Assembly: GCF_047200635.1 (NCBI RefSeq)
Contig: NZ_JBJZOI010000012.1
Location: 129,255 to 193,254 of the forward strand
DNA from: Saccharopolyspora_C sp047200635
Lineage (GTDB): Bacteria > Actinomycetota > Actinomycetes > Mycobacteriales > Pseudonocardiaceae
Reading direction: 5' to 3'
Length of the DNA stretch: 64,000 bases
Part shown: positions 24,478 through 33,643 of the stretch, in pieces
How positions within the stretch are numbered: the stretch's first letter is position 1
How the letters are laid out: the number at the start of each line of letters is the position of its first letter
Translations under genes and position numbers: made by a program
Notes under the pieces: generated by a model
What the model was told of the DNA's origin: nothing
Databases searched by the model: none
Seen by the model: the letters and a program-made list of their open reading frames with translations, nothing else

Positions 24478-25428
24478 CTACTTCTGCTTCGGGTCGAGCG
24501 CGTCGCGGACGGCGTCGCCGAGCATCACGAACGCCAGCACGGTCACCACCAGGAACCCGGCGGGGAACAGCAACAGGTGCGGCGAGGATTCGATGAACTC
24601 GCGGGAGTCCGCGATCATGACGCCCCAGGACACCACCGGGTACTTCAGCCCGAGGCCCAGGTAGGACAGGGTTGCCTCGGCGCCGATGAACCCGCCCAGC
24701 GCGATTGTGGCGTAGACCAGGACCGGAGCCAGGCAGTTCGGCAGCATGTGCCGCAGGATGATCCGCGAGGGCTTCGCGCCCAGGGCGCGGGCGGCCTTCA
24801 CGTAGTCCTGCTGCTTCGCCGAGATCGCCGCGGAGCGCATGATGCGCATCGCGATCGGCCAGGACAGCAGCGAGATCGAGATGACCACCTGGAGCACGAC
24901 CCTGGTTCCGCTGGGAATCTCGCCGGGCTGGTTGAAGGTGGTCAGGATGACGATGGCGCCGAGCACGAACGGCAGGCCGAGGAAGATCTCGGAGAACCGG
25001 GACAGCAGGTTGTCCAGCCAGCCGCCGTAGTAGCCGCCGATGATCCCGACGACCGAGCCGATCAGCACCGTGCCCAGGGTCGCCAGCAGACCGACGGCGA
25101 CCGAGGCGCGGGCGCCGTAGATCGCCCGGGCGTAGATGTCCCGGCCCTGCACGTCGTAGCCGAACCAGGCTTCGGCGGAGGGGCCCTGCCGCGACTTGGC
25201 GAGCATCGAGATGTTCGGGTCCACCGAGGTGAACAGCTGAGGCACGGCGACCACCAGCAGGAGCAGGAAGATGATCCCGGCGGAGACCAGGAACAGCGGC
25301 CTGCGCCGCAGGTCCCGCCAGGCGTCGCCCCACAGGCCGCGCGGCTTCTCCGGCTTGGCCTGCTTCGCGGCGGGGGTGGCGGGTTCGCCGCTCGTGGTGG
25401 TGGGAGCAGTGGCAGTCGAGTCAGGCAT
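24478..25428 (-). CDS. dppC: Peptide ABC transporter permease, DppC type
   Basis: 316-residue inner-membrane permease with a cytoplasmic N-terminal tail rich in Lys/Pro, an OppC-type first helix, and the core domain. The EAA motif is in DYVKAARALGAKPSRIILRHMLPN, which contacts the ATPases. It overlaps the upstream dppB stop by 8 nt. Confidence 0.95.
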   Translation of the reverse strand: MPDSTATAPTTTSGEPATPAAKQAKPEKPRGLWGDAWRDLRRRPLFLVSAGIIFLLLLVVAVPQLFTSVDPNISMLAKSRQGPSAEAWFGYDVQGRDIYARAIYGARASVAVGLLATLGTVLIGSVVGIIGGYYGGWLDNLLSRFSEIFLGLPFVLGAIVILTTFNQPGEIPSGTRVVLQVVISISLLSWPIAMRIMRSAAISAKQQDYVKAARALGAKPSRIILRHMLPNCLAPVLVYATIALGGFIGAEATLSYLGLGLKYPVVSWGVMIADSREFIESSPHLLLFPAGFLVVTVLAFVMLGDAVRDALDPKQK

Positions 25429-26365
25429 ATCGAATCCTCGGGTCCAGCACCGCGTACAGGATGTCCACCAGGAGGTTCATCAGCAGGTAGACCAGCACGA
25501 GGAGGGTGACGATGCCGGTGACCGTCATGCCCTCCTTGGTCAGGATGGCCTTGTAGACCAGGCCGCCGATGCCCCGGATGTTGAACACGCCCTCGGTGAC
25601 GATGGCACCGCCCATCAGGGCGCCCAGGTCGGTGCCCAGGAAGGTGATGACCGGGATCAGCGAGTTCCGCAGCAGGTGCACGCCGACGACGCGGCGGGGG
25701 GTGAGCCCCTTCGCGTGCGCCGTGCGCACGTAATCGGCGCGCTTGTTCTCCATCATGCTCGTCCGGGTCAGCCGGGCGACGTAGGCCATCGAGAGGCTGC
25801 CGAGCACGAACCCGGGGACCAGCAGCTCGCCGATCGTCGGATCCGAACCGACCGAGGTCTTGATCAACCCCAGCTCGGTGCCCAGCCAGACCTTGAGCAC
25901 GAAGCCGGTGACGAAGACCGGCAGCGAGATCAGGAACAGGGTGGACACCAGCACCAAGCTGTCCACGAAGCCCTTGCCCCGGAGGCCGGTGACGATGCCG
26001 GCCAGGACGCCGATGACGGCCTCGATGACGAGCGCGACCAGGGCGAGCCGCACCGTGGTCGGGTAGGCGTTGGAGATCAGCTCGGAGATCTGGACCCCGG
26101 CGTAGGTCTCGCCGAAGTTCCCGCTGAACAGCTGCCCGAGGTACTTGAAGTACTGCACGACCAGCGGGTCGTCGAGGTTGTACTGCGCGGTCATCTCTCG
26201 GACGTACGAGTCCGGGCAGGCCCGCTCACCGCACTTGCCTGCGAACGGATCGCCCGGAACGGCCCACACCATCGCGTAGATGATGAACGTGGTGCCGATG
26301 AAAACTGGGATCAACTGCAACAACCGTCGCAGTACGTATCGACCCACCGGTCCTCCTGTGGACAA
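25421..26365 (-). CDS. dppB: Peptide ABC transporter permease, DppB type
   Basis: 314 residues with a first helix YVLRRLLQLIPVFIGTTFIIY characteristic of the DppB/OppB subunit, six predicted helices, and EAA loop DYVRTAHAKGLTPRRVVGVHLLRN. The extracellular loop after helix 1 has CGERACP, two close cysteines that might form a disulfide. It follows the binding-protein gene with an intervening stem-loop. Confidence 0.95.
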   Translation of the reverse strand: MSTGGPVGRYVLRRLLQLIPVFIGTTFIIYAMVWAVPGDPFAGKCGERACPDSYVREMTAQYNLDDPLVVQYFKYLGQLFSGNFGETYAGVQISELISNAYPTTVRLALVALVIEAVIGVLAGIVTGLRGKGFVDSLVLVSTLFLISLPVFVTGFVLKVWLGTELGLIKTSVGSDPTIGELLVPGFVLGSLSMAYVARLTRTSMMENKRADYVRTAHAKGLTPRRVVGVHLLRNSLIPVITFLGTDLGALMGGAIVTEGVFNIRGIGGLVYKAILTKEGMTVTGIVTLLVLVYLLMNLLVDILYAVLDPRIRYA

Positions 26366-26372
26366 CGAGCAC

Positions 26373-26409
26373 GGCCCGGCCCGCCCCGTTCTCCGGGGCG
26401 GACCGGGCC
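26373..26409 (-). promoter_or_regulatory. Stem-loop between binding-protein gene and permease genes
   Basis: 16-bp arms with one mismatch (GGCCCGGCCCGCCCCG pairing CGGGGCGGACCGGGCC) lie 9 nt after the binding-protein stop codon. It is a likely partial terminator or mRNA-stabilising stem giving excess binding protein over permease. Confidence 0.6.
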
Positions 26410-26417
26410 CGCGCTGC

Positions 26418-28055
26418 TTACTGCTGCTTGAGCGTCACCGACGTCAGGTCGAGCTTGCGGAACGGCGTCGCCTTCGCCTCGGCGAGGCGCTCCGCGGAGA
26501 AACCGGCCTGGACCGGCTGGGTCCACAGCGGGATCACCGGCATGTCGTTGGCCAGCAGCTTCTCCGCCTCGGCGTAGAGCTTGTTGGCTTCCTCCACGGT
26601 CGGCGCGGCGTTCGCCTTGTCGAGCGCGGCGTCGAACGCCGGGTTGGCGTACTCGTAGTCGTTCGAGGACGCGCCCGTGCGGTAGAGCTGGGTCAGGAAC
26701 GTCTCGATGTTCGGGTAGTCCGCGACCCAACCGGTGCGGAACATGCCGGTGAACTCGCGGGCGTTGGCCTGCCGCCGGAACTCGCTGAAGGTCGGGGTCG
26801 GCGCGAACTGCACGTCGATGCCCAGCGTCTGCCGGATGCTGGCCGCCACGGCCTCGGACCACTCGTTGTGGCCGCCGTCGCCGTTGGTGATGATCGTCAG
26901 CGTGCCCTGGAAGCCGCCCGCCTTGTCGAGCAGCTGCTTGGCGCGCTCCGGGTTGTAGGTGCAGTACTCACCGCACTGGTTGGGCACGTAGCCCTCGACC
27001 GACGGGGAGGTCCAGCCGTCGGCCGGCTGGCGGCTGCCCGCGAAGATCTGCTCGGTGATCGTCGGGCGGTCGATCGCCATCGAGATCGCCTTGCGCAGGT
27101 CCGGGTTCTGGAAGCGCTCGTCGTAGAGCGGGAACGCGAGGTTCTGGGTCAGCAGGCCCGGCTTCTCCTGGGCGCCGTCCCCGAGGTCCGCGCGCCACTT
27201 GTCCCCGGCCAGCGCCGAGACCGGCACCTGGCGGACGAAGTCGAGGTTGCCCGAGACCAGGTCCTCGTAGGCGGTGTCGAGCTCGTCGTAGACCTTGAAC
27301 TCGACGTTCTGGACCTGGGCCTTGTCCTCGCCCTGGAACTGGTCGAAGCGGCTGACGGTCAGGCTCTGGTTCGGGGTCCGGGACTCGAACTTGAACGGAC
27401 CGTTGCCGATCGGCTTCTCCTCGTAGCTCGCCTGATCGGTGAAGAACACCTCGGGCAGCGGGTAGAAGGCCGAGTAGCCCAGCATGGTGGGGAAGATCGT
27501 CAGCGGCGCCTTGAGCTCCACCTGGAAGGTGGTGGGGTCGAGGACCTTCAGCCCGGACATCTCCTGGGCCGTCGGCTTCGGCGCCTCCTGCGGGCCGCTG
27601 GCGCCGTCCGGGTCGGCGGGGTTGACCTCGTCGTAGCCCTTGATCTGCTCGAAGAAGCTCGCGCCCTGCTGCCCGTTCGGCCCGTAGGCGGTGAAGTTCC
27701 AGGCCTTGACGAAGCTGTCGGCGGTGACGGGGCTGCCGTCGTGGAAGGTCCAGCCGGGCTTGATCTTGATGGTGAAGCTCTTGTTGTCCGGAGACGGCGT
27801 GATCTCCTGCGCCATCTCGTTGCTCACCGAGGCGTCGTCCGGCGAGTACTTCACCAGCCCGGAGAAGATCGAGTCGAGCACGTTGCCACCGTTGACCTCG
27901 GTGGTGTTGCCGGGGATCAACGGGTTCTCCGGCTCCCCCCACTCGACGGTGACCGTGTCGCCCGATGCCGCGCTGCCGCCCCCTCCGCAACCGGAGGCCA
28001 GCATGGCCACCGCCAGCGGAACCGCGACCAACGCCGCCAGACGTCCCTTTCGCAT
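26418..28055 (-). CDS. dppA: Peptide ABC transporter substrate-binding lipoprotein (SBP family 5)
   Basis: 545 residues. ATG 28055 is chosen because it starts a lipoprotein signal (MRKGRLAALVAV, lipobox LASGC, Cys23) and has GGGAGGA 6-7 nt upstream. The mature protein shows family 5 features: WGEPENPLIPGNT, KPGWTFHDGSPVTADSFVKAWNF, and VRQVP with ISMAIDR further on. It captures extracellular peptides or similar ligands and delivers them to DppBCDF. It is the first gene of the five-gene operon. Confidence 0.95.
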   Translation of the reverse strand: MRKGRLAALVAVPLAVAMLASGCGGGGSAASGDTVTVEWGEPENPLIPGNTTEVNGGNVLDSIFSGLVKYSPDDASVSNEMAQEITPSPDNKSFTIKIKPGWTFHDGSPVTADSFVKAWNFTAYGPNGQQGASFFEQIKGYDEVNPADPDGASGPQEAPKPTAQEMSGLKVLDPTTFQVELKAPLTIFPTMLGYSAFYPLPEVFFTDQASYEEKPIGNGPFKFESRTPNQSLTVSRFDQFQGEDKAQVQNVEFKVYDELDTAYEDLVSGNLDFVRQVPVSALAGDKWRADLGDGAQEKPGLLTQNLAFPLYDERFQNPDLRKAISMAIDRPTITEQIFAGSRQPADGWTSPSVEGYVPNQCGEYCTYNPERAKQLLDKAGGFQGTLTIITNGDGGHNEWSEAVAASIRQTLGIDVQFAPTPTFSEFRRQANAREFTGMFRTGWVADYPNIETFLTQLYRTGASSNDYEYANPAFDAALDKANAAPTVEEANKLYAEAEKLLANDMPVIPLWTQPVQAGFSAERLAEAKATPFRKLDLTSVTLKQQ

Positions 28056-28262
28056 GTGCGTCCTCCCACTTCCCACGCGGGCCCCTGTGAGGATTTCCCG
28101 GGGCCGCCACGCACGGCGACGATGTTCACCGCCGCGATAGATGAGCGTAAACATAAATGAGAAACCCCCACCCGCAGTGCCTCGTCACAAATCCGTCACT
28201 TTCTGGCTCGATCCAGAAACGGGACGCCCACAGCCCGGAGGCGACTGGCCACACTCTGAGAA
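28056..28262. other. Upstream region of the peptide transporter operon
   Basis: Includes a rare AT-rich patch (about 28136-28170) which probably carries the dpp promoter; no -35/-10 pair is clear enough to fix. It also holds the end of the convergently oriented space after ppx. Confidence 0.35.
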
Positions 28263-29216
28263 CTAGCTGATAGAAAGCGCGATACCGTCGAGGATGTCGT
28301 GCTCCGAGACGCACATCACGTTGATCCCGGCGCGTTCGTGCAGCTCGTCGGCGATGACCTTGACGACGAGCGCTCCGCCGCTGATCACGTCAACCCTTCC
28401 CGGGTGCATCGAGCCGATCGCGGCGCGTTGTTCATGACTCATCGTCAACAGGCTCGAAGTCGTTTCTCGCAGCACTTTCTGGGATAAACGGGAAAGGTGA
28501 ATTGCAGCCGGGTCGTAATCCGGCAAGTCCTGCGCCACGGCCGACAGCGTGGTGGCGGTACCGGCCACGGCCACCCAGGTGCGAGCTCCGGAGGCGTCGA
28601 CCGCGGCGAACGCCTCGTCCAGGATGCCGCGGGCGACCCGCTCGGCCTCGGCGGCCTCCTCCGCCGACGGCGGATCGGCGCGCAGGCAGCGCTCGGTGAG
28701 CCGGACGCAGCCGATGTCGGCGGAGAAGGCGGCATCGATCTCGGCGGTGGCGCCGTCCCAGCGGCCGACCACGAGCTCGGTGGAGCCGCCGCCGACGTCG
28801 CTGACCACGAACGGCCCGTCCGCGGGGTCGAAGTCGCCGACGGCGCCGATGAAGGACAACCGCGCCTCCTCGTCCCCGGTGATCACCTCGGCGTCCACGC
28901 CGAGCACTTCCCGCACCATCGCGAAGAAGTCCTCCCGGTTGGCGGCGTCGCGGGTGGCCGAGGTCGCGACCATCCGGACCCGCTCGACCCCCTTGCGCCG
29001 GGCGATCGCCGCGTAGTCCACGAGCGCCGCGCGAGTGCGCTCCAGCGCCTCCGGCGCGAGCCGCCCGGTGGCGTCAACGCCCTGGCCGAGCCGGACCACC
29101 CGCATCTCGCGGTGCACGTCGCGCAGGTCGCGGACACCATCGCTGCTCGTGGTCACGTCGGCCACCAGCAGCCGGATCGAGTTCGTTCCGCAGTCGATCG
29201 CGGCCACCCGGGACAT
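28263..29216 (-). CDS. ppx: Exopolyphosphatase Ppx/GppA family
   Basis: 317 residues from ATG 29216 (GAGGAGG just upstream), beginning RVAAIDCGTNSIRLLVADV, the ASKHA phosphate-1 loop. FVVSDVGGGSTELVVG is the phosphate-2 loop, and the adenosine-type loop is near VISGGALVV. Family members hydrolyse polyphosphate or pppGpp; actinobacteria usually have two short paralogues like this one. Codon 244 (28487-28485) is TTA, very rare here. It lies upstream of the dpp operon on the same strand. In many actinobacteria ppx follows the DUF501 gene, from which it is separated here by inserted genes. Confidence 0.93.
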   Translation of the reverse strand: MSRVAAIDCGTNSIRLLVADVTTSSDGVRDLRDVHREMRVVRLGQGVDATGRLAPEALERTRAALVDYAAIARRKGVERVRMVATSATRDAANREDFFAMVREVLGVDAEVITGDEEARLSFIGAVGDFDPADGPFVVSDVGGGSTELVVGRWDGATAEIDAAFSADIGCVRLTERCLRADPPSAEEAAEAERVARGILDEAFAAVDASGARTWVAVAGTATTLSAVAQDLPDYDPAAIHLSRLSQKVLRETTSSLLTMSHEQRAAIGSMHPGRVDVISGGALVVKVIADELHERAGINVMCVSEHDILDGIALSIS

Positions 29217-29435
29217 GGCCCCTCCTCGCAGTGCTCGGTGCTCCGGGGCCGCGCCGGCGCCCCCGTCCTTGATCGACGACCACGCTAGCCGTTGAGCGGG
29301 ACCGGCGGGAGCGGACTCACCGGCGGCGTGTCGGCCCAGGACACCGAGAGCGGCGGACCGGCGCCCGCGACCTCGGGCGCCGTCGGCCCGCCGGAGCAGC
29401 GCTCTCACCCGATCGAATGATCAACGGGTCGGTGC

Positions 29436-31226
29436 TCACGAGGCGGGGCGGTACTCCGCCGGAACCTCGCAGGGGGTCAGCGGGCCATGCGTCGCGGCCC
29501 CCACGAGCACCACGTCGCCGGGCAGCACCGCGTGCGGGTCACCGCTACCGGGTCCGGGCCGGGCACCGGCTGCCGCTGCCTGCTCGCGTGGGACGAAGCG
29601 GCCCTCGTCGAGGACGGTGCTCTCGCACGGCGGCGCGGGCTCGGCGACGGCTTCGGAGGAACTCGTCGCGGAGTCGCCCGACCCGGCGGAGGTTCCCGGC
29701 TGGGCGGAGGCGCCGCCACCGGTGGCGGCGCCCGGGGCGCTGGTCCCGGCGGAGGGCTCGGGCAGCGGCGAGAGGTCGATCGGCGGGAGGCCCCCGCTGG
29801 AGGGGCCGGGCGTCGAGGATCCCGGTGCCGATGTGCCGGGCGTCGAGGATCCCGGTGCCGATGTGCCGGGCGTCGAGGATCCCGGTGCCGATGTGCTGGG
29901 CGTCGAGGTGCCGGGCGTCGAGGTGCCGGGCCGCCCGGAGGACTCGGGCTGCCCGGAAGGCTCGGGTTGGCCGGAAGGCTGGGGCTGCCCGGAGGTCTCG
30001 GGCTGGCCGGGGGGTTTCAGCTCGCCGGCCCCGGGCGGCGCGGAGGACTCCGGAGGTACGGGCGCGGAAGTCGGCGGTGTCGTCGCGCTCGGGTCCTCGG
30101 TACCGGGTTCCTCGGTACCGGGTTCCTCGGTACCGGTTTCCGCGGTACCGGTTTCCTCGGTACCGGGCGGGCGCTCGGCACCGCTGGGCGCGGCCCCGCC
30201 CGGTTCGGGCGGCCCGCCCTCCGGTTTCCCAGCCGGGGGATGCTCCCCCGGGACTCCGCTGTCCTGCGGCACGTCCTCACCCGGTGACCGGCCGCCGTCC
30301 GGCAGCGCCGCCGCGGGCGGCGCGCCCGGATCGGTGATCTGCTCGGTCGGCAGCGCCGCGGGCAGCCTGCTCCCGGCCAGCACGTCGTGGTCGCGCGACT
30401 CGGGCAGCGGCTCCAGCGGAAGCGGGAAGGCCCCGTCCGCGTAGGCCCGCGCCCAGCGCAGCACCGACCGCACGTAGTCGTCGGAGTGGTTGTAGCGGAA
30501 CACGGCCTCCGCGAGCGCGCGCGGTTCTCGCAGGTCCCCACCGCCTTCGCAGAGGTAGGCGCCCGCGGTGGCCACCGCGTCGTGCACGTTGTGCGGGCTG
30601 AGCTCCCCGTCGTCGTTGCCGTCGATGGCGTACTCGTTCCAGGTCCGCGGGATGAACTGCATGGCCCCGACCGCCCGGTCCCACACGGGATCACCGTCCA
30701 GGCTGCCGCCGTCGGTGTCCGGGATCGCGGCGACCCCGGGGCTCCCGTCCAGCCGGGGCCCGAGGATGGCCGGAACCGTGGTGCCGCTGACGTCGACGCG
30801 CCCGCCGCGCGCGTGCCCGGACTCGATGCGGCCGATGGAGGCGAGCACCGACCAGTGCACCCCGCAGCCCGGGTAGCTGGTGGCGAGCCGGTCGGCGGCA
30901 CCGACGTAGGCGGCCATCATCGGCTCCGGGATGTCCAGCCGCCCTCGGGGCGAGTCGTCGACCGGCTCGGGCGCGCGCTGCGGCCGCCCGGCGAAGTCCA
31001 GCAGCTCGGGGCTGGGCCCCTCGCTCTGCGGGAGGTGGCCGCTGGCGCCGTGGACCCCGCCGTCCGGGGAGGAGTCGGCGCGGCCGTCGCGCACGGTCGG
31101 CGGCGGCAGCGAGAGCAGCGCGCTGGAGGCGGCGACGAGGAGCAGCGTGGGGGTCAGCGCGGTGGCGGCGCGCCACCGCCGCCGGTTGCGGCGACGTGCG
31201 GCGGGACGGGTGATGCGAGCTGCCAC
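29436..31226 (-). CDS. Lytic murein transglycosylase with long Pro/Thr/Ser-rich repetitive tail
   Basis: 596 residues. A basic N-terminus and membrane anchor (about 20-42) precede a catalytic domain (about 95-290). HWSVLASIGRIESGHARGG holds the catalytic Glu, followed by DTDGGSLDGDP, AVGAMQFIPRTW and DGNDDGELSPHNVHD. Two repetitive segments follow: a Thr-Glu-Glu-Pro-Gly type (about 354-378) and a ten-residue SSTPGTSAPG type (about 433-472). The unrelated C-terminal 65 residues have two cysteines. The enzyme cleaves peptidoglycan glycan strands; the tail likely spans the cell wall. Two shorter paralogues lie 5-8 kb away. Confidence 0.88.
   Translation of the reverse strand: MAARITRPAARRRNRRRWRAATALTPTLLLVAASSALLSLPPPTVRDGRADSSPDGGVHGASGHLPQSEGPSPELLDFAGRPQRAPEPVDDSPRGRLDIPEPMMAAYVGAADRLATSYPGCGVHWSVLASIGRIESGHARGGRVDVSGTTVPAILGPRLDGSPGVAAIPDTDGGSLDGDPVWDRAVGAMQFIPRTWNEYAIDGNDDGELSPHNVHDAVATAGAYLCEGGGDLREPRALAEAVFRYNHSDDYVRSVLRWARAYADGAFPLPLEPLPESRDHDVLAGSRLPAALPTEQITDPGAPPAAALPDGGRSPGEDVPQDSGVPGEHPPAGKPEGGPPEPGGAAPSGAERPPGTEETGTAETGTEEPGTEEPGTEDPSATTPPTSAPVPPESSAPPGAGELKPPGQPETSGQPQPSGQPEPSGQPESSGRPGTSTPGTSTPSTSAPGSSTPGTSAPGSSTPGTSAPGSSTPGPSSGGLPPIDLSPLPEPSAGTSAPGAATGGGASAQPGTSAGSGDSATSSSEAVAEPAPPCESTVLDEGRFVPREQAAAAGARPGPGSGDPHAVLPGDVVLVGAATHGPLTPCEVPAEYRPAS
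29811..29930 (-). repeat. 30-bp tandem repeat, 3 copies plus two 15-bp partial units
   Basis: The unit CGTCGAGGATCCCGGTGCCG then ATGTGCCGGG occurs three times (29811-29900, one base change in the third), then two shortened units. It encodes the SSTPGTSAPG protein repeat and could change length by slippage. Confidence 0.9.
30091..30165 (-). repeat. 15-bp tandem repeat encoding TEEPG-like units
   Basis: About five copies of a CCTCGGTACCGGGTT-like unit, with variation, in the same transglycosylase gene. It gives GTEEPGTEEPG and GTAETG-like residues. Confidence 0.85.
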
Positions 31227-31353
31227 GGTGCCCCCACGTGATCATCCGCGTTCGGGCCGCCTCCGGCCCTTGCTGGATCCGCCACCACCGTGACACGAAG
31301 ACGGGACCGGCGACTCTCGCGCTCACTCCATCGAGTGCTGTTATTAGCCGCTT

Positions 31354-31372
31354 CGATCATGGAACGTGATCG
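31354..31372. promoter_or_regulatory. Dyad CGATCA-N7-TGATCG in divergent promoter region
   Basis: A symmetric 6-bp half-site pair in the 250-nt gap between the transglycosylase and the AidB-like gene, beside an AT-rich stretch TTATTAG. It could be an operator for either gene. Confidence 0.35.
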
Positions 31373-31476
31373 ATCCTCCCGCATCGCCCCGCTGATCCCA
31401 CGAAGGAGTGGATCTCAGCCGCAGGAGTGCGCGCGCGGGGTTACTCAGCGGTAGGTCCGTGCTCTACCCTCCGCCC

Positions 31477-33141
31477 ATGATGCTCAGCGACGAGCCTCCG
31501 CCCGACGCGGCCGGCGCCCCGGACGCCGAGCGCTGGTCCACCCACCGGGTGCGCAACCAACCGCCGCCGCTGGACGGGTTCGACCCGCTGGACTGCGATC
31601 CCGCGCTGCGCGCGGCCGTGACCCGCTACGCCGGCGCGGCGGCGGCCGAGGAGCTGCGGCCGCTCGCGCGGGAGGCGGGCTCCGCGACCGCGCGGGAGCA
31701 CGCCCGCGCGGCGAACGACAACCCGCCCGCGCTGCGCACCCACGACCGCTGGGGCCACCGGATCGACGAGGTCGAGTTCCACCCGTCCTGGCACTGGCTG
31801 ATGGACCGCGCGGTCGGCCACGGCCTGCACGCCGCGCCGTGGCGGCCGGAGGCGGGGCCGGACGCGCACGTGCGCCGGGCCGCGGGCTTCTACCTCTGGT
31901 CGCAGGCCGAGGCCGGGCACGGGTGCCCGATCTCGATGACCTTCGCCTCGGTGCCCGCGCTGCGGTGCTCCCCCGCGCTGGCCCAGCAGTACCTGCCGGG
32001 CCTGACCTCGGGGACCTACGACTTCGGGCCGCGTCCCCCGGGGAGCAAGGCCGGGCTGCTGGCGGGCATGTCGATGACCGAGAAGCAGGGCGGATCGGAC
32101 GTGCGCGCGGGCAGCACCACCGCCGAACCGCTGGCCGACGGCAGCTTCCGGCTCACCGGGCACAAGTGGTTCACCTCGGCGCCGATGAACGACGTGTTCC
32201 TGACCCTGGCGCGGTCCCCCGGCGGGCTGAGCTGCTTCCTGCTGCCCCGGGTGCTGCCGGACGGCAGCCGGAACGAGATCCACCTGCAGCGGCTCAAGGA
32301 CAAGCTCGGCAACAAGTCCAACGCCTCCGCTGAGCTGGAGTACACCGGCGCGCTCGGGCACCTCGTCGGCGAGGAGGGCCGCGGGGTGCGCCACATCATC
32401 GAGATGGTGTCGATGACCAGGCTGGACTGCGTGCTCGGATCGGCCGCGAACGTGCGGATCGCGCTGTCGGAGGCCGCGCACCACGTGCACCACCGCAGCG
32501 CGTTCGGCGGGCCGCTCTCCGACGCCCCGCTGATGCGGGCGGTGCTGGCCGACCTGGCGCTGGAGTCGGAGGCGGCGACGGCGCTGGCGCTGCGGCTGGC
32601 GGCCGCGCTGGACGCGGGCGAGCGCGAACTGCTGCGGTTGCTGCTGCCCGCCGCGAAGTTCCACGTGTGCAAGCGGGCGTCGACCGCGGTGGCCGAGGCC
32701 CTGGAGTGCCTCGGCGGCAACGGCTACGTCGAGGAGTCCGGGCTGCCCCGGCTCTACCGGGAAGCGCCGCTGATGTCGATCTGGGAGGGCTCCGGCAACG
32801 TGACCGCGCTGGACCTGCTGCGCGGCCTGCGGCGGGAGCCGGACTCCGCCCCGGCGCTGCTGGACGAGCTCGACACCGCCCGGGGCGCCGACCCCCGCTA
32901 CGACGCCGCGCTGGTGCGGCTGCGCGGGGAGCTCGCCGACCCGAGCCCGGTGCGGGCCAGGCTGCTGGCCGAGCTGATCGCGCTGACCGCGCAGGCCTCG
33001 CTGCTGCTGCGGGACGCACCGGGCGAGGTGGCGGACGCCTTCATCGGGACTCGGCTGGAGCCCGGCTCGGGACGCTCCTTCGGCACCGCGCCGGAGGCCC
33101 TCGGCGGACCGCTGCTGGAACGGATCGCGCCGCGGGCCTGA
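31477..33141 (+). CDS. Acyl-CoA dehydrogenase family protein, AidB-like
   Basis: 554 residues. ATG 31477 (or 31480) gives MMLSDEPPPDAAG and no open homology before it. It has the AidB pattern: HVRRAAGFYLWSQAEAGHGCPISMT, AGMSMTEKQGGSDVRAGST (flavin site), MTRLDCVLGSAANVRIAL, and CLGGNGYVEESGLPRLYREAPLMSIWEGSGN. In E. coli AidB is induced by alkylation and protects DNA; whether this one does or is a metabolic dehydrogenase cannot be told. It is alone on its strand, divergent from the transglycosylase. Confidence 0.85.
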   Translation: MMLSDEPPPDAAGAPDAERWSTHRVRNQPPPLDGFDPLDCDPALRAAVTRYAGAAAAEELRPLAREAGSATAREHARAANDNPPALRTHDRWGHRIDEVEFHPSWHWLMDRAVGHGLHAAPWRPEAGPDAHVRRAAGFYLWSQAEAGHGCPISMTFASVPALRCSPALAQQYLPGLTSGTYDFGPRPPGSKAGLLAGMSMTEKQGGSDVRAGSTTAEPLADGSFRLTGHKWFTSAPMNDVFLTLARSPGGLSCFLLPRVLPDGSRNEIHLQRLKDKLGNKSNASAELEYTGALGHLVGEEGRGVRHIIEMVSMTRLDCVLGSAANVRIALSEAAHHVHHRSAFGGPLSDAPLMRAVLADLALESEAATALALRLAAALDAGERELLRLLLPAAKFHVCKRASTAVAEALECLGGNGYVEESGLPRLYREAPLMSIWEGSGNVTALDLLRGLRREPDSAPALLDELDTARGADPRYDAALVRLRGELADPSPVRARLLAELIALTAQASLLLRDAPGEVADAFIGTRLEPGSGRSFGTAPEALGGPLLERIAPRA

Positions 33142-33153
33142 GCGGCCGGTCGA

Positions 33154-33642
33154 TCAGGACGGCAGGTCCGCAGGCCAGCGCTGCCCGATGATCTCCAGCG
33201 CCTCGTCGCCGAACGGGTTCACCCCGGGGCCCTTCGCGAGCGAGTGCGCGACGTGGACGTGCAGGCACTTCACCCGGTCCGGCATTCCGCCCGCGCTGAC
33301 GCGGGTGCCGAGGGATTCGATCGCGTCCCGCTCGGCCAGGTACGACTCGTGGGCCCGCGCGTAGCGCTCGGCGAGTTCGGGCTCCTCGGCGAGCCGGTCC
33401 TGCATCTCCCGCATCAGGCCCTCGGCCTCCAGCGTGGAGCAGTGCGCCGTCAGCTTCGGCGACGTCAGGTAGTACAGGGTCGGGAACGGCGTGCCGTCCT
33501 CCAGCCGCGGGTTGGTCTGCACGACCGCGGGCTCGCCTGCCGCGTCGCGGGCCGCGACGGCGCGCAGGCCGCGCGGGGGCCTGCCCAGCTGGCGGGCGAT
33601 GCTGTCCCGGTCGCTCTCGGCGACCGTCGAGGTATTGATCAC
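33154..33642 (-). CDS. DUF501 family protein
   Basis: 162 residues with conserved LGRPPRGLRAVAARDAAGEPAVV, FPTLYYLTSP, and the C-terminal VKCLHVHVAHSLAKGPGVNPFGDE, a Cys/His cluster that could bind metal. The function is unknown. In actinobacteria it is nearly always next to ftsB and enolase, as here: one nt separates it from ftsB, so it is translated in the same operon. Confidence 0.93.
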   Translation of the reverse strand: MINTSTVAESDRDSIARQLGRPPRGLRAVAARDAAGEPAVVQTNPRLEDGTPFPTLYYLTSPKLTAHCSTLEAEGLMREMQDRLAEEPELAERYARAHESYLAERDAIESLGTRVSAGGMPDRVKCLHVHVAHSLAKGPGVNPFGDEALEIIGQRWPADLPS

Positions 33643-33643
33643 G

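Noticed and set aside
28056..28262. A longer start for the dpp binding-protein gene at 28154
   Set aside because: The extra 33 residues precede a clear lipoprotein signal peptide, which must be N-terminal, and the ATG at 28055 has its own ribosome site.
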